Below are positions 62,395-64,000 of a DNA stretch of 64,000 nucleotides, piece by piece (within the stretch, counting starts at the first letter, position 1; every line of letters begins with the position of its first letter). The stretch comes from CAWIMX01 sp963792785 (GTDB lineage: Bacteria; Acidobacteriota; Vicinamibacteria; Vicinamibacterales; CAVVIG01). A program made the position numbers and the translations under genes. A model generated the notes under the pieces. The model did not search any database and was not told where the DNA came from. It saw only the letters and a list, made by a program, of their open reading frames with translations. Location: positions 248,001 to 312,000 of the forward strand of contig CAWBXO010000001.1 of assembly GCA_963792785.1 (NCBI GenBank), given 5' to 3'.

Positions 62395-62634
62395 ATGCGC
62401 TACACAAGAATGTGCCTTCGTTTCTGGTCTTTCCGGCACGAAGCCGGCGACACGATCGACTATTCCGTCGACACGCACCCCGTCGGTCTCGAATTGCGCG
62501 TCAGCATGAACAGACAGCTCCTGCACAGCCAGGTGTATCGCGACCCCGAGAAGTTGATGCACTCGGCCGAACGCGGGCGCGATCTGCTCGAAGCGAGTGG
62601 CTGGACGATGACCGCCATGGAGAAGGAGTCGTAG
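62395..62634 (+). CDS. Small protein of unknown family, paralogue of the one at 54548
   Basis: 79 residues from ATG 62395, preceded by TTGGAG. Sequence: RFWSFRHEAGDTIDYSVDTH, then PVGLELRVSMNRQLLHSQVY, RDPEKLMHSAERGRDLLEAS and GWTMTAMEKES. It shares WSFRH, GDTI, SV, HPVGLE, MN, LLH, QV, HS, ERG, LL and GWT with the 54548-54916 protein. Predicted beta strands then a helix; soluble; no Cys. Both copies have a sigma-54-like promoter, so they may be members of one regulon in the polysaccharide region. Confidence 0.65.
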   Translation: MRYTRMCLRFWSFRHEAGDTIDYSVDTHPVGLELRVSMNRQLLHSQVYRDPEKLMHSAERGRDLLEASGWTMTAMEKES

Positions 62635-62642
62635 GGCGACGG

Positions 62643-63995
62643 ATGATCCGCCCGTCCACGACCTCGCAGTTCCGCTCGCAGTACATGACGGGCCGGCGGC
62701 CGGCCTCCCACTCGGAGTCTGGAACCCGCCACCAGCCGGCGAGGCAGGCCCGTCGCCAACGTGCAGAGGCGGAACGACCGGCGGACCATCGTCCGCCGGT
62801 CGTTCTCCTCGGCGGTTCGGCGAATGCGCTGTCGATCACCAGAAGTCTCGGCCGGCGAGGCATCGCGGTCTACGTGTCGGTGGCGGAGGGCCACCACGCG
62901 CTCTACTCGCGGTTCTGCGCGAAGGCGTTTCCCTTCCCCGCCACCGCGGATGCGTCCGCCTTCTGGGCGGATCTCCTGCTGGGTTCAGCCGGCGAGTCCC
63001 TGCGGGGAAGCGTGGTGCTGGCGTGCAACGACAGCGCCGTCGCCTTTATCGCACGTCACCGAAGCGCGCTGGCCGAGCGCTACCGCCTGGACGACTCCGT
63101 GCCCGAGTGTCAGCTCTCGATGCTCGACAAGCTCGACACGCTGAGGGCCGCCCACGCGAACGATGTCGGCGCGCCGAAGTTCTGGCAGGTGGACACGCCG
63201 GAGCAGGTGGACGCCATCGCCGACGATCTGCCGTATCCGGTCATCGTGAAGCCGCTGCTGTCGCACCTGTTCCAGTCGAAGTTCGGCGGACGCAAGTTCA
63301 TCACGGCGCGTGACGGCGCCGAGGCACGCGCCGCGCTCTCGCGAATCCACGAAGCCGGCCTGCAGGCCATGATCTGCGAGTGGATTCCGGGGCCCGACAG
63401 CCTCCTGGCGAGCTACTACACGTACATCGACCAGGACGGGACGCCGCTCTTCCGCTTCACCAAGCGCGCCATCAGGCGGTTTCCCAAGAACGAGGGCCTC
63501 GCCTCCTATCACGTCACCGACTGGAACGACGAGGTGGCGGATCTCGGCGAGCGTTTCCTCAATGGCGTCGGGTTTCGCGGGTTCGCGAACGTCGAATTCA
63601 AGCGCGATCTTCGGGACGGCCGCCTCAAGATCATCGAGTGCAACCCGCGGTTCACCGCGCCGCAGGAACTCTTCGTCCGCTGCGGCCTGGACACCGCTTC
63701 GCTCGTCTACGATCACCTGACCGGCGCGCCCGTCGCGCGAGGGCGGACCTACAAGCACGACGTGCGGCTCTGGTATCCGATCCGGGATTTCCACGCCTAC
63801 CGGGAGCTCAGGCGCCTGGGCGAGCTCACGTTCGCCGGCTGGCTCAAGAGCGTCCTGCACCGGCAGGCGCTTCCGTTCTTTCAGGCGACCGATCCGTTGC
63901 CGGCGATCGTCCCGGCCCTGCAGGCGATCCTGCGCCGTGCGCGGTCGACCGTTCACGCGCCCAACCCCATGAGAGAAGGAACGAACCAATGCTGA
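62643..63995 (+). CDS. ATP-grasp enzyme
   Basis: 450 residues using ATG 62643; ATG 62685 would remove a basic, low-similarity N-terminus. A preATP-grasp Rossmann part (PPVVLLGGSANALSITRSLG, GIAVYVSVAEGHHALYSRFC) is followed by the ATP-grasp fold: SMLDKLDTLRAAHANDVGAP, DLPYPVIVKPLLSHLFQSKF, MICEWIPGPDSLLASYYTYI and FRGFANVEFKRDLRDGRLKI, IECNPRFTAPQELFVRCGLD (Mg-binding E and N). Such enzymes ligate carboxylates to amines or thiols. In polysaccharide loci they are thought to decorate or cap sugars. The next gene starts inside its stop region. Confidence 0.88.
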   Translation: MIRPSTTSQFRSQYMTGRRPASHSESGTRHQPARQARRQRAEAERPADHRPPVVLLGGSANALSITRSLGRRGIAVYVSVAEGHHALYSRFCAKAFPFPATADASAFWADLLLGSAGESLRGSVVLACNDSAVAFIARHRSALAERYRLDDSVPECQLSMLDKLDTLRAAHANDVGAPKFWQVDTPEQVDAIADDLPYPVIVKPLLSHLFQSKFGGRKFITARDGAEARAALSRIHEAGLQAMICEWIPGPDSLLASYYTYIDQDGTPLFRFTKRAIRRFPKNEGLASYHVTDWNDEVADLGERFLNGVGFRGFANVEFKRDLRDGRLKIIECNPRFTAPQELFVRCGLDTASLVYDHLTGAPVARGRTYKHDVRLWYPIRDFHAYRELRRLGELTFAGWLKSVLHRQALPFFQATDPLPAIVPALQAILRRARSTVHAPNPMREGTNQC

Positions 63996-64000
63996 CAGCC
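63989..64000 (+). CDS. Start of a further gene (3' partial)
   Basis: ATG 63989 overlaps the ATP-grasp stop codon (TGA 63993-63995) and is preceded by AGAAGGA at a good distance. Only four codons (MLTA) are in the window, so nothing can be said about function. Confidence 0.4.

Overview
This is a GC-rich, gene-dense bacterial chromosome segment. The gene content points to Acidobacteriota, probably the Vicinamibacteria side. The evidence is a PadR regulator overlapping an ADOP-type FtsX/MacB permease, a Pil/Gsp hybrid secretion operon whose secretin ends in a cohesin-like domain, a TonB receptor with a carboxypeptidase-like plug, a DUF6152-like protein and many PilZ/GGDEF/enhancer-binding regulators. 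No 16S gene or ribosomal protein is present, so this placement is an inference.

Layout. 0-3 kb: end of a beta-lactamase-fold hydrolase, an orphan pseudopilin-like gene and an Ig-like lipoprotein. 3-12 kb (minus): an operon gspF-gspE-pilM-pilN-pilO-pilP-secretin-pseudopilin-pseudopilin. 12-20.6 kb: a lytic transglycosylase, a lipoprotein, a BMC-H shell protein with an acylating aldehyde dehydrogenase, MltD and a 909-residue coiled-coil protein. 20.8-26 kb: comM (frameshifted), a four-helix-bundle gene between two inverted heptamer arrays, an alpha/beta hydrolase and a PQQ dehydrogenase. 26-32 kb: an M23 peptidase, secA and guaB. 31.7-39.7 kb: a broken TonB receptor, a two-component pair, a DUF6152-like gene, tsaE, the NAD(P)HX repair enzyme and a class IV aminotransferase. 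39.8-44.2 kb: gcvT-gcvH-gcvP. 44.3-50 kb: a collagen-like protein facing a minus-strand run of ComEA-like, phospholipase-A2-like, membrane, pseudopilin, PilZ and enhancer-binding-protein genes. 50.2-53.2 kb: padR and the ADOP permease. 53.2-64 kb: a sugar epimerase, rnpB, two paralogous small proteins with sigma-54-like promoters, a degenerate receiver, a sigma-54 activator, the wecB-GGDEF-glmS operon and an ATP-grasp enzyme. This last part looks like the edge of an exopolysaccharide region.

The most unusual signal is a set of ten short arrays of degenerate 7-bp or 8-bp units (3.5, 4.05, 12.9, 22.3, 22.8, 24.2, 27.1, 38.7, 39.7 and 45.6 kb). Most touch or contain the stop codons of neighbouring genes. 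Some supply the N- or C-terminal codons of a protein. One pair, with the same unit in opposite orientation, brackets the four-helix-bundle gene. None was seen after 45.7 kb.

Nine apparent single-base indels break five genes (comM, TonB receptor, nnr, gcvT, epimerase). Four of these would be intact after one correction, so sequence error is likely there. The TonB gene carries five and may be a true pseudogene.
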